Made by a program: the position numbers and the translations under genes
Notes under the pieces: model-generated
The model's database searches: none
Told to the model about the DNA's origin: nothing
The model's input: only the letters and a program-made list of their open reading frames with translations
From: an uncultured Subdoligranulum sp.
GTDB lineage: Bacteria; Bacillota; Clostridia; Oscillospirales; Ruminococcaceae
Direction: 5' to 3'
Length of the DNA: 35,631 nucleotides
Assembly: GCA_904374465.1 (NCBI GenBank)
Contig: CAJFFY010000025.1
Location: 1 to 35,631 of the forward strand
Shown here: positions 9,251-17,791 of the stretch, piece by piece
Numbering within the stretch: position 1 is the first letter of the stretch
How the letters are laid out: each line of letters starts with the position of its first letter

Positions 9251-10094
9251 ATCCGTTTGTATCCAGGCCGTAGTCCTGCCAGCAGCGGGCAATGCCGGCC
9301 ACCGTGCTGTCAAAGCGAAGGCCGTCCCGGCGGGCTTTGGCGGTGTCCATGGCCAGGTTGCGCACCCGGTCGCCGGGCTGCAGCGCGGGGGCAATGCCCA
9401 TCACCCGGCAAAAGGCCCCGGCGGTGGCCATCATGTCCCGGTCGTTCTCGCTGCCGAAGTTGTACACCCCGCCGGACAGATCCAGGGCGGGCAGCAGATT
9501 CTCCACCGCCTGGCGGGCGTAGGTTACCCCGCGGAAGTCCCGGGGCGAAAACACTGCCGGTTCTCCCCGCAGGGCCGCGCGCAGAAGGTTCAGCGGAAGG
9601 TTGCCCCGCACCGGCAGCCCGTACCCCGGCAGGTCATACAGCCAGGTGGCCCGCAGCAGTACGGCGTCGGGAGCGGCGTCCAGCACCCGCTGTTCGGCCT
9701 CCAGCTTGTGGCGGCCGTAGACGTTGGCGGGGGACAGGGGCAGATTCTCGGGCAGGGGGCCTTCCCGGTCCACCCCGGCATAGACCTGGTCGGAGCTGAA
9801 GGCCACCAGCTTGGCTCCGGTGGCGGCCGCCGCCCGGGCCAGCCAGACCGGCACCGCCACATTGGCCCGGTAAGACGCTTCGGGGTGGGCCTCGCAGTAG
9901 CCCGTGTCCGAAAGGGCCGCCGTGTGCAGGATGGCGTCGGGATGTACCTGCCGCACCAGCCGGACCACCGCCTCCTCATCGGCCGTTTCCATCAGGCCCC
10001 GGGGTACCGGCACCAGGTCCAGGCAGCCGCCCAGCTGCGCCAGGATGCGGCTGCCCATAAAGCCGCCGGCGCCGGTCAACAATACACGTTTCAT
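9249..10094 (-). CDS. RmlD-like NAD(P)-dependent sugar epimerase/reductase (extended SDR)
   Basis: A 281-residue cytoplasmic enzyme of the extended short-chain dehydrogenase family, closest in pattern to dTDP-4-dehydrorhamnose reductase (RmlD). It has the N-terminal Rossmann motif TGAGGFMGSRI, a serine-containing strand (AFSSDQVYAG) and the catalytic YxxxK as YGRHK. An AALSDTGYCEAHPE segment resembles RmlD sequences. Length is normal for RmlD. The start at 10094 places AGGAG eight bases upstream and begins with the nucleotide-binding strand (KRVLLTGAGG). No rmlA, rmlB or rmlC gene is adjacent, so the substrate is unclear. It may act on a nucleotide sugar, or it may be a related reductase with another substrate. 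Confidence 0.85.
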   Translation of the reverse strand: MKRVLLTGAGGFMGSRILAQLGGCLDLVPVPRGLMETADEEAVVRLVRQVHPDAILHTAALSDTGYCEAHPEASYRANVAVPVWLARAAAATGAKLVAFSSDQVYAGVDREGPLPENLPLSPANVYGRHKLEAEQRVLDAAPDAVLLRATWLYDLPGYGLPVRGNLPLNLLRAALRGEPAVFSPRDFRGVTYARQAVENLLPALDLSGGVYNFGSENDRDMMATAGAFCRVMGIAPALQPGDRVRNLAMDTAKARRDGLRFDSTVAGIARCWQDYGLDTNG

Positions 10095-10152
10095 CGAACA
10101 ACTCCTGTTCTGCCGCACGGGATTTCTTTCACGCGGCGGTTGCATTTTTTTC

Positions 10153-10181
10153 ATTGTAGCACACCGGGGCTTTTTTGGCCA
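10153..10181 (-). promoter_or_regulatory. Candidate promoter of the RmlD-like gene
   Basis: On the minus strand TGGCCA (10181-10176) and TACAAT (10158-10153) are 17 bases apart, about 60 bases upstream of the start codon. The -35 box matches consensus at four of six positions. Confidence 0.5.
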
Positions 10182-10188
10182 TACGGGG

Positions 10189-10217
10189 TTTACCCGGGCC
10201 CCGGTTTAGGGTATAAT
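10189..10217 (+). promoter_or_regulatory. Promoter of brnQ
   Basis: TTTACC (10189-10194) and a perfect TATAAT (10212-10217) are separated by 17 bases, 36 bases before the brnQ ATG. It is back to back with the minus-strand promoter. Confidence 0.75.
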
Positions 10218-10253
10218 GGGGGCCCAATCCACAGAAAGTACGAGGACAGGACT

Positions 10254-11591
10254 ATGAAAAAACTATCGCTGCGGCAGCTCATCACCGTGGCCACCATGCT
10301 GTTCGGGCTCTTTTTCGGGGCCGGCAACCTGATCTTTCCCGCTTCCATGGGCCAACTGGCGGGCAGCAACCTCTGGTGGGCGTCAGCGGGCTTCCTCATC
10401 ACCGGCGTGGGCCTGCCCCTGCTGGGGGTGGCGGCCCTGGGCATCAGCCGGGAGGAGGGGCTGCTGGAACTGAGCAGCCGGGTGGGCAAGGGGTACGGCC
10501 TCTTCTTCACCTGCCTGCTGTATCTCACCATCGGCCCCTTCTTTGCCATTCCCCGCTGTGCCACCGTCTCCTACACGGTGGGCATCCAGCAGCTGCTGCC
10601 CCAGGGGGGCGCGGTGGCGCTGGCCGTCTTCTCGCTGCTGTTCTTCGGGGCGGTGCTCTTTTTCTCGCTGCGCCCCGGCGAAATCCTCACCTGGGTGGGC
10701 AAGGTGCTCACCCCGCTGTTCCTCTGCTTTCTGGCGGTGCTGGTGCTGCGGGCACTCAGCGCACCCATGGCCTCGGTGGCGGACATCCCGCCCGCCGGCA
10801 GCTACCGGGATGCCGCCTTCTCCACCGGCCTGCTGGAAGGGTATAACACCATGGACGCCCTGGCCAGCCTGGCCTTCGGCATCATCGTGGTCAACGCCAT
10901 CCGCAGCCTGGGGGTGCGGGAGCCCGGCGCCGTGGCCCGGGATACCGTGCGGGCCGGTGTGTTCAGCTCGCTGCTCATGGCCGTCATCTACCTGCTGGTC
11001 ACGGTGGTGGGCGCCCAGAGCCGGGGGCAGTTGGAAATTTCTGCCAACGGCGGCGAGGCCCTGGCCCAGATTGCCGGGCACTATTTCGGATCGGCGGGGG
11101 CGGTGATTCTGGCGGCCACCGTTACCATTGCCTGCCTGAAAACCGCTGTGGGTCTGGTCACCAGCTGCAGCGAAACCTTTGTGAAGATTTTCCCCGGGGG
11201 GCCTTCCTACCGGGTCTGGGCGGTCACCTTCAGCCTGGTGTCCTTCCTCATTGCCAACCTGGGACTCAACACCATTCTGGCCTACTCCACGCCGGTGCTC
11301 ATGTTCCTCTATCCCTTGTCTATCGTGCTGATCCTGCTCACGCTGGGCGGCCGGCTCTTCGGCAACCACCCCGCCGTGCTGCGCTGGACCATCGGGTGCA
11401 CCATGGTGGCGGCGGTCTTTGACCTGCTGCGCACCCTGCCCACCCAGGCGCAGGCGGCCCTGCACCTGGAACCGGTGGTGGCGCTGGCCGAAACCTGGCT
11501 GCCCTTGTGCAAACAGGGCTTCGGCTGGGTCTGCCCGGCGGTGCTGGGACTGGTCATCGGCCTGGTGCTGCGCCGGGTGCGCCGTGCCTGA
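10254..11591 (+). CDS. brnQ: Branched-chain amino acid carrier BrnQ (LIVCS family)
   Basis: A 445-residue inner-membrane carrier with about twelve hydrophobic helices, which takes up leucine, isoleucine and valine with a cation in this family. The N-terminus is diagnostic: TMLFGLFFGAGNLIFPASMG is a hallmark of BrnQ proteins, followed by GVGLPLLGVAALG and TIGPFFAIPRCATVSYTVG. The interior motif GYNTMDALASLAFGIIVV is also conserved in the family. Length is normal. ATG 10254 follows GAGGACAGG and starts immediately before the first helix. The gene is monocistronic, between its own promoter and a strong terminator. Confidence 0.96.
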   Translation: MKKLSLRQLITVATMLFGLFFGAGNLIFPASMGQLAGSNLWWASAGFLITGVGLPLLGVAALGISREEGLLELSSRVGKGYGLFFTCLLYLTIGPFFAIPRCATVSYTVGIQQLLPQGGAVALAVFSLLFFGAVLFFSLRPGEILTWVGKVLTPLFLCFLAVLVLRALSAPMASVADIPPAGSYRDAAFSTGLLEGYNTMDALASLAFGIIVVNAIRSLGVREPGAVARDTVRAGVFSSLLMAVIYLLVTVVGAQSRGQLEISANGGEALAQIAGHYFGSAGAVILAATVTIACLKTAVGLVTSCSETFVKIFPGGPSYRVWAVTFSLVSFLIANLGLNTILAYSTPVLMFLYPLSIVLILLTLGGRLFGNHPAVLRWTIGCTMVAAVFDLLRTLPTQAQAALHLEPVVALAETWLPLCKQGFGWVCPAVLGLVIGLVLRRVRRA

Positions 11592-11610
11592 ACGCTGCCC
11601 TATATAACAC

Positions 11611-11648
11611 AAACCCCGCTGCCGCGGATTCCGCGGCGGCGGGGTTTT
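11611..11648. terminator. Terminator between brnQ and the convergent HAD phosphatase gene
   Basis: A 17-base arm (11611-11627) pairs with 11631-11647 with a single mismatch around an ATT loop, and the plus strand ends in TTTT. It terminates brnQ. The minus-strand tail (TTTGTG) is weaker but may also stop the ugp operon. Confidence 0.88.
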
Positions 11649-11653
11649 GCTGT

Positions 11654-12499
11654 TCAAAGGCAGGCGGCGTGTCCCACGGCAGTCGCGGAACAGGGCCGGG
11701 CGGGGGCAGGCTCCGGCAGAAGGTCCTGCCGCAGCTCCGTCACCGAGGGGTAGATATAGGTGGGTTTCTCGGTACTGGCAGCCACATCGGCCAGGGTGGC
11801 TTCCCCGGTCAGCACCAGGGCGGTGTCCACCCCGGCGCGCAGCCCGCAGGCAATGTCGGTGTACAGCCGGTCGCCCACCACCAGGGCTTCCCCCGGGGTA
11901 CAGTGGGCGGCCTGCAGGGCGTAGTGCACCATGGCCGGTTCCGGCTTGCCCAGAAACTGCGGGCGGCGGTGGGTGGCGGTCTCAATCATGTTGCAGATGG
12001 CGCCGCAGTCCGGCAGGTAGCCGAAGTCCACCGGGCAGACCAGATCGGGATTGGTGGCGATGTAGTCCACGGCGCGGGTGGTCAGCAGCAGGCAGACGTC
12101 CTTGATCTTCTCGTAGGTCAGGGCGTTGTCGTAGGAGGCCAACACGCAGGTGATGGCCGGGTCCCGGGCGTTGGTGGTCACCGAAAGCCCGTGGCGGCGA
12201 CACTCCTTCACAAAGGAGTCGGTGGCCAGGGCGTAGATGTGCTGCCCGGCGTAGTGTTCCTGCAGGTGGCGGATGGTGGCCTGGCCGGCGGTCAGGTAGT
12301 TGGTTTCGTCGGTGTCCACCCCCAGCGTGCGGAAAAACCGGATGTAGTCCGCCGTGCTGCGGGTGGTGTTGTTGGTGATGAAGACAAACCGCCCGCCCTG
12401 GCGGCGGATGGCCTGCAAAAAGGCCCCGGCACCGGGAATCAGAGCGTCGCCCCGGCAGATGGTGCCGTCAATGTCCAGCAAAAACAGGCGTTTTTTCAT
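11654..12499 (-). CDS. HAD-superfamily phosphatase, NagD/phosphoglycolate phosphatase-like
   Basis: A 281-residue cytoplasmic hydrolase, last gene of the ugp-type operon. Motif I is LLDIDGTI with nucleophile D9 and acid D11. Motif II is the FITNNTT threonine/asparagine run, motif III the lysine in GKPEPAM, and motif IV GDRLYTDIACG. Length and cap position fit the C2-capped NagD/PGP/4-nitrophenylphosphatase group. Its ATG overlaps the TGA of the phosphodiesterase gene by four bases (ATGA), so the two are translationally coupled. Some members of this group dephosphorylate glycerol-3-phosphate. In this operon that is an attractive role, releasing glycerol and phosphate, but it is inferred from context only. 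Confidence 0.88.
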   Translation of the reverse strand: MKKRLFLLDIDGTICRGDALIPGAGAFLQAIRRQGGRFVFITNNTTRSTADYIRFFRTLGVDTDETNYLTAGQATIRHLQEHYAGQHIYALATDSFVKECRRHGLSVTTNARDPAITCVLASYDNALTYEKIKDVCLLLTTRAVDYIATNPDLVCPVDFGYLPDCGAICNMIETATHRRPQFLGKPEPAMVHYALQAAHCTPGEALVVGDRLYTDIACGLRAGVDTALVLTGEATLADVAASTEKPTYIYPSVTELRQDLLPEPAPARPCSATAVGHAACL

Positions 12500-13239
12500 G
12501 CGGGGCACTCCGTCAGACTGCGGCGGATGTCCAGGGCCAGCCGGGGATCGTTGGTGATCACGTCGGCCCCCGCCTCCATCAGCTGGCGCAGGTCGTCGGC
12601 CCCGTTGACGGTCCAGACCCGCACGGCCAGCCCGCTGGCCAGGTACCGCTGCAACAGATCCGCCATCTTGACGTTGTACAGCCCCGGGTGCAGTCCGCGC
12701 ACCCCATGGGCGGCGGCGTATTGCTCCACGTCGCAGATGATATCGCCAAAGAGGTAGGCGGTTTCCGCTTCGGGGGCCAGCTGACGGACTTTTTCGATGC
12801 TGTAGTGGTTGAAGGAGGACCAGATCACCCGGTCCTGCATGCCCATGCCCTCCACCAGACGCAGGGCCTTCTCCTCGATGCCATCGTACCACAGAATGCC
12901 GGTCTTGATCTCAATGTTGACCTGCATGTCGCTGGGCTTGACCAGCGCCAGTACCTCCCGCAGGGTGGGAATGCGGGCTTCGGCAAAGCCGTCCATCCCG
13001 TTGTCGGCGCACAGGGCGCGCAGTTCGGCCAGGGTGTAGTCCCGCACCAGGCCGGTGCCGTTGGTGGTGCGGTCCAGCTTTTCGTCGTGGATGACCACCA
13101 GCTCGCCGTCCTTGGTCAGATGGATGTCCAGCTCAATGCCGTCGGCGCCCTGTTCCATGGCCAGCGCAAAGGCGGGCAGGGTGTTTTCCGGTGCGTAGGC
13201 GCTGGCGCCCCGGTGAGCAAATACCTTGACTTGTTTCAT
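12496..13239 (-). CDS. ugpQ: Glycerophosphodiester phosphodiesterase (UgpQ type)
   Basis: A 247-residue cytoplasmic GDPD enzyme, with no signal peptide. It hydrolyses glycerophosphodiesters such as glycerophosphocholine to glycerol-3-phosphate and an alcohol. It has the catalytic HRG (AHRGASAYAPENT), the metal-binding ELDIHLTKDGELVVIHDE block, and later NIEIKT and the C-terminal VWTVN and ITNDP segments that close the TIM barrel. Length matches UgpQ. AAGGAAG precedes ATG 13239. It follows the binding-protein gene after 64 bases that contain a stem-loop, and it overlaps the phosphatase gene downstream. The cytoplasmic location and ugp context suggest it acts on imported diesters. Confidence 0.94.
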   Translation of the reverse strand: MKQVKVFAHRGASAYAPENTLPAFALAMEQGADGIELDIHLTKDGELVVIHDEKLDRTTNGTGLVRDYTLAELRALCADNGMDGFAEARIPTLREVLALVKPSDMQVNIEIKTGILWYDGIEEKALRLVEGMGMQDRVIWSSFNHYSIEKVRQLAPEAETAYLFGDIICDVEQYAAAHGVRGLHPGLYNVKMADLLQRYLASGLAVRVWTVNGADDLRQLMEAGADVITNDPRLALDIRRSLTECPA

Positions 13240-13260
13240 GTTTATGCTTCCTTTCCGGCA

Positions 13261-13292
13261 CAAAAGCCGGGAAAAGCCGCAGCCTTTCCCGG
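13261..13292 (-). terminator. Intercistronic stem-loop between ugpB and ugpQ
   Basis: Arms CCGGGAAA (13267-13274) and TTTCCCGG (13285-13292) pair perfectly; on the minus strand CTTTTG follows. The T-run is short. It is likely a partial terminator or an mRNA-stabilising 3' structure, giving more binding protein than downstream enzymes. Confidence 0.55.
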
Positions 13293-13303
13293 TGGTGATG
13301 CCG

Positions 13304-14722
13304 TTATCCGTTGATGAGGTTGTAGGTCTCGATGGAATCGTTGACCTGCTCGGTGATGGAGGCGACGGCCTCCTCGGGGGACTGGGTACCGTTGAGCATC
13401 TCCTCGATCTCGGTCTCAACGATCTGGCGGGACTCGGGGAAGACGCTCAGCAGGGCGCCGGCGTACTGGGGCGCCGAGGCGTGCAGCTGGTCGATGGCGG
13501 TCTGGAACTGGGGATACTGCTCCATATTCTGCTTATAGACGTCCTCGTTGGCGGCCGCGGTGGTCACCGGGAAGTAACCGGTCTGGGCGTTCCAGTAGGC
13601 CTGGGATTCCGGCGAGATCAGGAACTCGATGAACCGCCAGGTGGCCGCCAGCTTGACGGGGTCGTTGTTGTTCAGTGCCCACAGGGAACCGCCGCCGATG
13701 GACACGCCGCCCTGGTCGCTGCTGCTGACGGCGGGGAAGTAGGCGGTGCCCACCTCAAAGGAATCGCCGGTATCCTGCAGCACCTGCTTCAACGAGGCGG
13801 TGGAACCCAGCATCATGGCGGCCTTGCCGGAGGTGAAGTCGGTGGTGGCGGTATCGCTGCCGCTGCGGCCCACGTTGGGGGCATAGCCGCCGTCGTAGAG
13901 CTGCTTCCAGGCGTTCAGGATGTTCAGCGCGCCGCCGTTCTCGTCAAAGACCACCTTGGTGGCGGGGGCGGTGCGGCCGTTGCCATTGTCCACCATCTCC
14001 AGGCCCTGCTTGCTCAGGAACTGCTCGAACCACCAGCCGTAGACGCTCATGGCCAGTACTTCCTGGGTGCCGGCTTTCTCCTTCAGCTGGTCGCCCACCG
14101 CGGCAATCTCGTCCAGACTGGTGGGAACTTCGGTGATGCCGGCGGCTTCAAACATATCCTTGTTGTAGTAGAGCAGCGGGGTGGAGGAGTTGAACGGCAT
14201 GGAGTACAGCCCCGCGTCGGTGGTGTAGTAGGCGGCGATGTTGGGCTCGATCTGGGAAGCGTCGTACCCGGCGGCATCGATGAGCTGCTGCATGGGCACC
14301 ACCCAGCCGGAGTCGATCATGAACCGGGTGCCGATGTCGTAAATCTGCACAAGGTCGGCGCCCATATTGCCGATCTGGGCACTTTTGAGCTTGTTGATGG
14401 CGTCGTCGTAGCTGCCCTGATAGACCGCCTCCACCGTGATGCCGTACTCGTTTTCCTGGTTGAACTTGTCCACCAGGGCGGTCATGGCCTCGCCGTTGAC
14501 GCCGCCCATGGAATGCCAGAAGGTCAGCTTGGTGCCGGTGGTATCCAGCGTGTTGAAATCGTCCCCGATCAGCGCCGCGGCGGCCTCGGCCTCACTGGCG
14601 GCGGCGCTGGACGCGGTGTCGGCGGTGGCGGTATCGGCAGACTGGGAGGCACCACAGCCCGCCAGGGGCACGGTAACCAGGGCGGCGGCCAGCAGGCCGG
14701 CCAGAACTTTGTTGGCTTTCAT
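13304..14722 (-). CDS. ugpB: ABC transporter solute-binding lipoprotein (UgpB-like)
   Basis: A 472-residue extracellular family-1 solute-binding protein. It has a lipoprotein signal peptide with lipobox LAGC (cysteine at about 23), followed by an Ala/Ser/Thr-rich tether. The mature N-terminus has LTFWHSMGG, close to the FWHSM signature of glycerol-3-phosphate-binding UgpB. Further family landmarks are GADLVQIYDIG, LLYYNKDMFEAAG and FIEFLISPESQAYW. Lipid attachment to the membrane is expected in a Gram-positive cell. Seventy-nine bases separate it from the preceding permease gene, more than elsewhere in the operon. Glycerol-3-phosphate or a glycerophosphodiester is the best substrate guess because of the UgpB-like motif and the adjoining GDPD gene; a sugar substrate remains possible. 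Confidence 0.92.
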   Translation of the reverse strand: MKANKVLAGLLAAALVTVPLAGCGASQSADTATADTASSAAASEAEAAAALIGDDFNTLDTTGTKLTFWHSMGGVNGEAMTALVDKFNQENEYGITVEAVYQGSYDDAINKLKSAQIGNMGADLVQIYDIGTRFMIDSGWVVPMQQLIDAAGYDASQIEPNIAAYYTTDAGLYSMPFNSSTPLLYYNKDMFEAAGITEVPTSLDEIAAVGDQLKEKAGTQEVLAMSVYGWWFEQFLSKQGLEMVDNGNGRTAPATKVVFDENGGALNILNAWKQLYDGGYAPNVGRSGSDTATTDFTSGKAAMMLGSTASLKQVLQDTGDSFEVGTAYFPAVSSSDQGGVSIGGGSLWALNNNDPVKLAATWRFIEFLISPESQAYWNAQTGYFPVTTAAANEDVYKQNMEQYPQFQTAIDQLHASAPQYAGALLSVFPESRQIVETEIEEMLNGTQSPEEAVASITEQVNDSIETYNLING

Positions 14723-14801
14723 CTACTTACACACTCCTACAATAGCACGTTTTTTTGCATAAATCTATACGAAACGGTGAAAACTCACCGGCCCGGCAAA
14801 A

Positions 14802-15734
14802 TCAGCCCTTGACAGCGCCCGAGAACATACCCCGGATCAGCTGTTTCTGGCCCACGATGAAGATGATCATGCTGGGAATGATCACCGACACCACGCCGGC
14901 CATCATCAGGGTGATGGACTGGGCGTCGGTGTTGTCCAGCATGCTGATGCCGATCTGGACGGTGCGCATCTCCTGGGAGCCGGTGACCAGCAGCGGCCAC
15001 ATGTACATGTTCCAGGCGTTGATGAAGGTGTACACCGACATGGCGCCGATGGCGGACTTGGTCAGGGGCAGCAGGATGCTGACGATGAACCGCAGGTTGG
15101 AGCAGCCGTCCAGCTTGGCGGATTCATACAGCGACATGGGGAAGGTCATGTAGAACTGACGGAACAGGAAGATGCCCATGGCGGAGGTCAGCGAGGGCAA
15201 AATCAGCACCAGGTAGGTGTCCAGGATGCCCAGGGAGCTGACCGTCAGGTAGTTGGAGATGATGGTGGCCTCGCCGGGGACCATCATGGTGGCCATGACC
15301 AGCATGAACAGCACGTTCTTGCCTTTGAAGTGCAGGAACGAGAAGGCAAAGGCGGCCAGGGAACAGGTGAAGATCTGCCCCACGGTGATGCAGATGGACA
15401 CCAGGAAAGAGTTGAAGATGAACCGGACCAGCGGCACCTGGGTCCAGGCGCGCAGATAGTTGCCGAAGTCGGGGTGTTTGGGCAGCAGGTTCATCTCCAT
15501 GGTGAAGAGTTCCTCGCCGGGCATCAGCGAAACGCTGACCGCGTAGAGCAGCGGGAACAGGATGAACAGCGCCATGAGAAGATTCAGGGCGACGAGCACC
15601 CCGGTGCGGATGCGCCGGCGGCGCAAGGCGGCCAGGCCCATTCTGCGATGCAGGGCTTCCAGCTCTTCCTTGGTATAGCGGCTGCGGTGCAGCGTGGCGG
15701 CCGCGGGGGATTTCAGGGTGGCGGAGGTATCCAT
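14802..15734 (-). CDS. ugpE: ABC transporter permease, UgpE/MalG type
   Basis: A 310-residue membrane permease with an unusually long basic cytoplasmic N-tail (about 45 residues) before the first helix (LVALNLLMALFILFPLLYAV). Six hydrophobic segments follow. The cytoplasmic EAA-type loop is ESAKLDGCSNLRFIVSILLPLTK, whose ExAxxDG core docks to the ATPase. The family's usual length is about 275-280, the extra coming from the N-tail. Its start codon shares one base with the stop of the preceding permease gene (TGATG), indicating coupled synthesis of the two halves of the channel. Confidence 0.93.
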   Translation of the reverse strand: MDTSATLKSPAAATLHRSRYTKEELEALHRRMGLAALRRRRIRTGVLVALNLLMALFILFPLLYAVSVSLMPGEELFTMEMNLLPKHPDFGNYLRAWTQVPLVRFIFNSFLVSICITVGQIFTCSLAAFAFSFLHFKGKNVLFMLVMATMMVPGEATIISNYLTVSSLGILDTYLVLILPSLTSAMGIFLFRQFYMTFPMSLYESAKLDGCSNLRFIVSILLPLTKSAIGAMSVYTFINAWNMYMWPLLVTGSQEMRTVQIGISMLDNTDAQSITLMMAGVVSVIIPSMIIFIVGQKQLIRGMFSGAVKG

Positions 15735-16603
15735 CAGTATTTGACTCCCTTCTTTTCGATTTTGAACATCACCAGCGTCAGCGCCATAATGATCAGGAAC
15801 AGGATCACCGACTGGGCCGCCGCGCTGCCGAACTTGTAGTTGAAGAAGGCGTCGCGGTAGATGGAGTAGACGATCAGGTTGGTGGACTCGCCGGGGCCGC
15901 CCTGAGTCAGGATCTTCACCTGGCCGAAGGACTGGAAGGCCTGGATGATGTTGACCACCAGGGTGTAGAACATGATGGGGCTCAGGCCCGGCAGCGTCAG
16001 GCGGAAAAACTTCTGGAAACCGTTGGCGCCGTCCACCGAGGCCCGCTCATAGATGGACTCGTCGATGTTGCCAAGGCCCGCCGAAAAATACAGGAAGTTG
16101 ATGCCGCTGTTCAGCCAGGCGGTGAGCACCGCTACACAGATCAGCGCGTAGCGGGGGTCGCTGATCCAGTTGATGTCCAGGCCGGTGATCTTGTTGAACA
16201 GGCCGATGGTGGGGTTGAGGATGACCTTGAAGATCATGGCCGCACCGCTGGAGGCAATGGCCATGGGCAGGGCGTAGGCGGTGCTGAACGCCCGGATGCC
16301 CGGGAAGGTCCTGCTGCACAGCACGGCGGCCACCAGGCCCAGCAGCATGCTGCCGATGACCACAATGACCACAAAGATCAGCGTCACCAGGATGCTGTTG
16401 TAAAAGCTTTCCGAGGTGAGCAGGTCGGTGTAGTTTTCCGCGCCCACAAAAATCTTGGCCCGGCCCAGTTTGTCCGTCAGGAAGAAGCTCAGGTAGATGG
16501 TCTTCACAAACGGGTAAAACAGGAACATGGCGAAGATGGCAAAGCAGGGGATCAGGTAGGCATAGGGACTGGCCCCCCGCAGTTTTTCCGCAAATGCTTT
16601 CAT
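15734..16603 (-). CDS. ugpA: ABC transporter permease, UgpA/MalF type
   Basis: A 289-residue membrane permease with six helices, beginning with YAYLIPCFAIFAMFLFYPFV, typical of UgpA-like proteins. The EAA loop is ERASVDGANGFQKFF followed by LTLPGLSPIMF. A QSFGQVKILTQGGPGESTNL segment is characteristic of UgpA/LacF-type permeases. ATG 16603 is preferred to a GTG five codons upstream (16618) because GGAGG lies eight bases before the ATG. It overlaps the ATPase gene stop by four bases and the next permease by one. Confidence 0.94.
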   Translation of the reverse strand: MKAFAEKLRGASPYAYLIPCFAIFAMFLFYPFVKTIYLSFFLTDKLGRAKIFVGAENYTDLLTSESFYNSILVTLIFVVIVVIGSMLLGLVAAVLCSRTFPGIRAFSTAYALPMAIASSGAAMIFKVILNPTIGLFNKITGLDINWISDPRYALICVAVLTAWLNSGINFLYFSAGLGNIDESIYERASVDGANGFQKFFRLTLPGLSPIMFYTLVVNIIQAFQSFGQVKILTQGGPGESTNLIVYSIYRDAFFNYKFGSAAAQSVILFLIIMALTLVMFKIEKKGVKY

Positions 16604-17727
16604 GCTTCGTTCCTCCACTGGTAAAAGATGTTCTGCTCGGTCTCCCCGTCAAAGAAGTGGGCATTTTCCATGTCCAGGTACAGGGTGGCCGGCGTGTCCT
16701 CCCGGGCGCCGTGGTGGGGTTCCACCCGGGCGGCAAACTCGCCGTCCTCGGTCTCCAGGTGCAGGATCGCCTCGTGGCCCAGCCCTTCGCAGGCCGTCAC
16801 GGTGCCCCGCATCTGGCCGTACAGCCGGTCGCTGCGGGCGGGGGCGGTGTACAGATCCTCCGGCCGGATGCCCAGCACCAGGGCGCGGTTGTCGTACTGG
16901 GGCCACAGCACCTTGGCCTGGCCCGCCGTCAGCGGGAAGATCTGTCCCGCTTCGGTCAGGAAGGCGGCCCCGTCGCCGGCCCGTCTGACCTTGCCTTTCA
17001 GGAAGTTCATGGCCGGGGAGCCGATGAAGCCCGCCACAAACATGTTGGTGGGGCGGTTGTACAGATCCACCGGGGTGGCCACCTGCTGGATGTAGCCGGC
17101 GCGCATCACCACAATGCGGTCGGCCAGCGTCATGGCTTCGGTCTGGTCATGGGTGACGTAGATGGTGGTGGTGCCCAGCTTGTGGTGCAGGGCAGCCAGT
17201 TCCACCCGCATGTGGGTGCGCAGCTTGGCGTCCAGGTTGGAAAGGGGCTCGTCCATCAAAAAGGCCTTGGGCTTGCGCAGGATCGCGCTGCCGATGGCCA
17301 CACGCTGCTTCTGCCCGCCCGACAAAGCGGCCGGACGCCGGTTGAGCAGGTTGGTGATGCCCAGCATATCGGCGGCCTGTTCCACCCGCTGGCGGATCTC
17401 CTTTTTGGGAACCTTGCGGATGGACAGCGAAAACGCCATGTTGTCGTACACCGACATCTGCGGGTAGAGGGCGTAGTTCTGGAACACCATCGAAAGATCC
17501 CGCTCACCGGGTTCGGCGTAGTTGCACAGCTCGTCGCCGATCCACAGCTCGCCGCTGGTGATGTCCTCCAGCCCGGCGATCATCCGCAGGGTGGTGGACT
17601 TGCCGCAGCCGGACGGCCCCACAAAGACCACAAACTCGCCGTCCCGGATGCGCAGCGAAAAGTTGCTTACCGCATACTGGTCTTTCTCAAAGACCTTGCA
17701 AACGTCTTTTAACACGATTTCTGCCAT
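16600..17727 (-). CDS. ugpC: ABC transporter ATPase, UgpC/MsmK/MalK type
   Basis: A 375-residue cytoplasmic ATPase. It shows Walker A GPSGCGKST, a Q-loop (VFQNYALYPQMSV), the signature LSGGQKQRVAIG, Walker B KAFLMDEPLSNLD and the switch histidine in IYVTHDQTEAM. A C-terminal TOBE/OB-fold regulatory region of about 140 residues (with GIRPEDL) is present, as in UgpC, MsmK and MalK. The ATG at 17727 starts the conserved N-terminus (EIVLKDVCKVFEKD). GGGGGAA lies somewhat far upstream (12 bases). First gene of the operon ugpC-A-E-B-Q-phosphatase, an order in which the ATPase leads. Confidence 0.95.
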   Translation of the reverse strand: MAEIVLKDVCKVFEKDQYAVSNFSLRIRDGEFVVFVGPSGCGKSTTLRMIAGLEDITSGELWIGDELCNYAEPGERDLSMVFQNYALYPQMSVYDNMAFSLSIRKVPKKEIRQRVEQAADMLGITNLLNRRPAALSGGQKQRVAIGSAILRKPKAFLMDEPLSNLDAKLRTHMRVELAALHHKLGTTTIYVTHDQTEAMTLADRIVVMRAGYIQQVATPVDLYNRPTNMFVAGFIGSPAMNFLKGKVRRAGDGAAFLTEAGQIFPLTAGQAKVLWPQYDNRALVLGIRPEDLYTAPARSDRLYGQMRGTVTACEGLGHEAILHLETEDGEFAARVEPHHGAREDTPATLYLDMENAHFFDGETEQNIFYQWRNEA

Positions 17728-17766
17728 AGAAACTCTTGCTTCCCCCTCTGGTACAGTCACAGGTTG

Positions 17767-17785
17767 CGGGCGGGTTTTCCGCCCG
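17767..17785 (-). promoter_or_regulatory. Stem-loop at the 5' end of the ugp transcript
   Basis: CGGGCGG (17767-17773) pairs with CCGCCCG (17779-17785) around a 5-base loop. With the -10 box at 17797-17792 the transcript would start almost at the hairpin. It may protect the mRNA 5' end or be a regulatory element. Confidence 0.45.
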
Positions 17786-17791
17786 TTCGTT

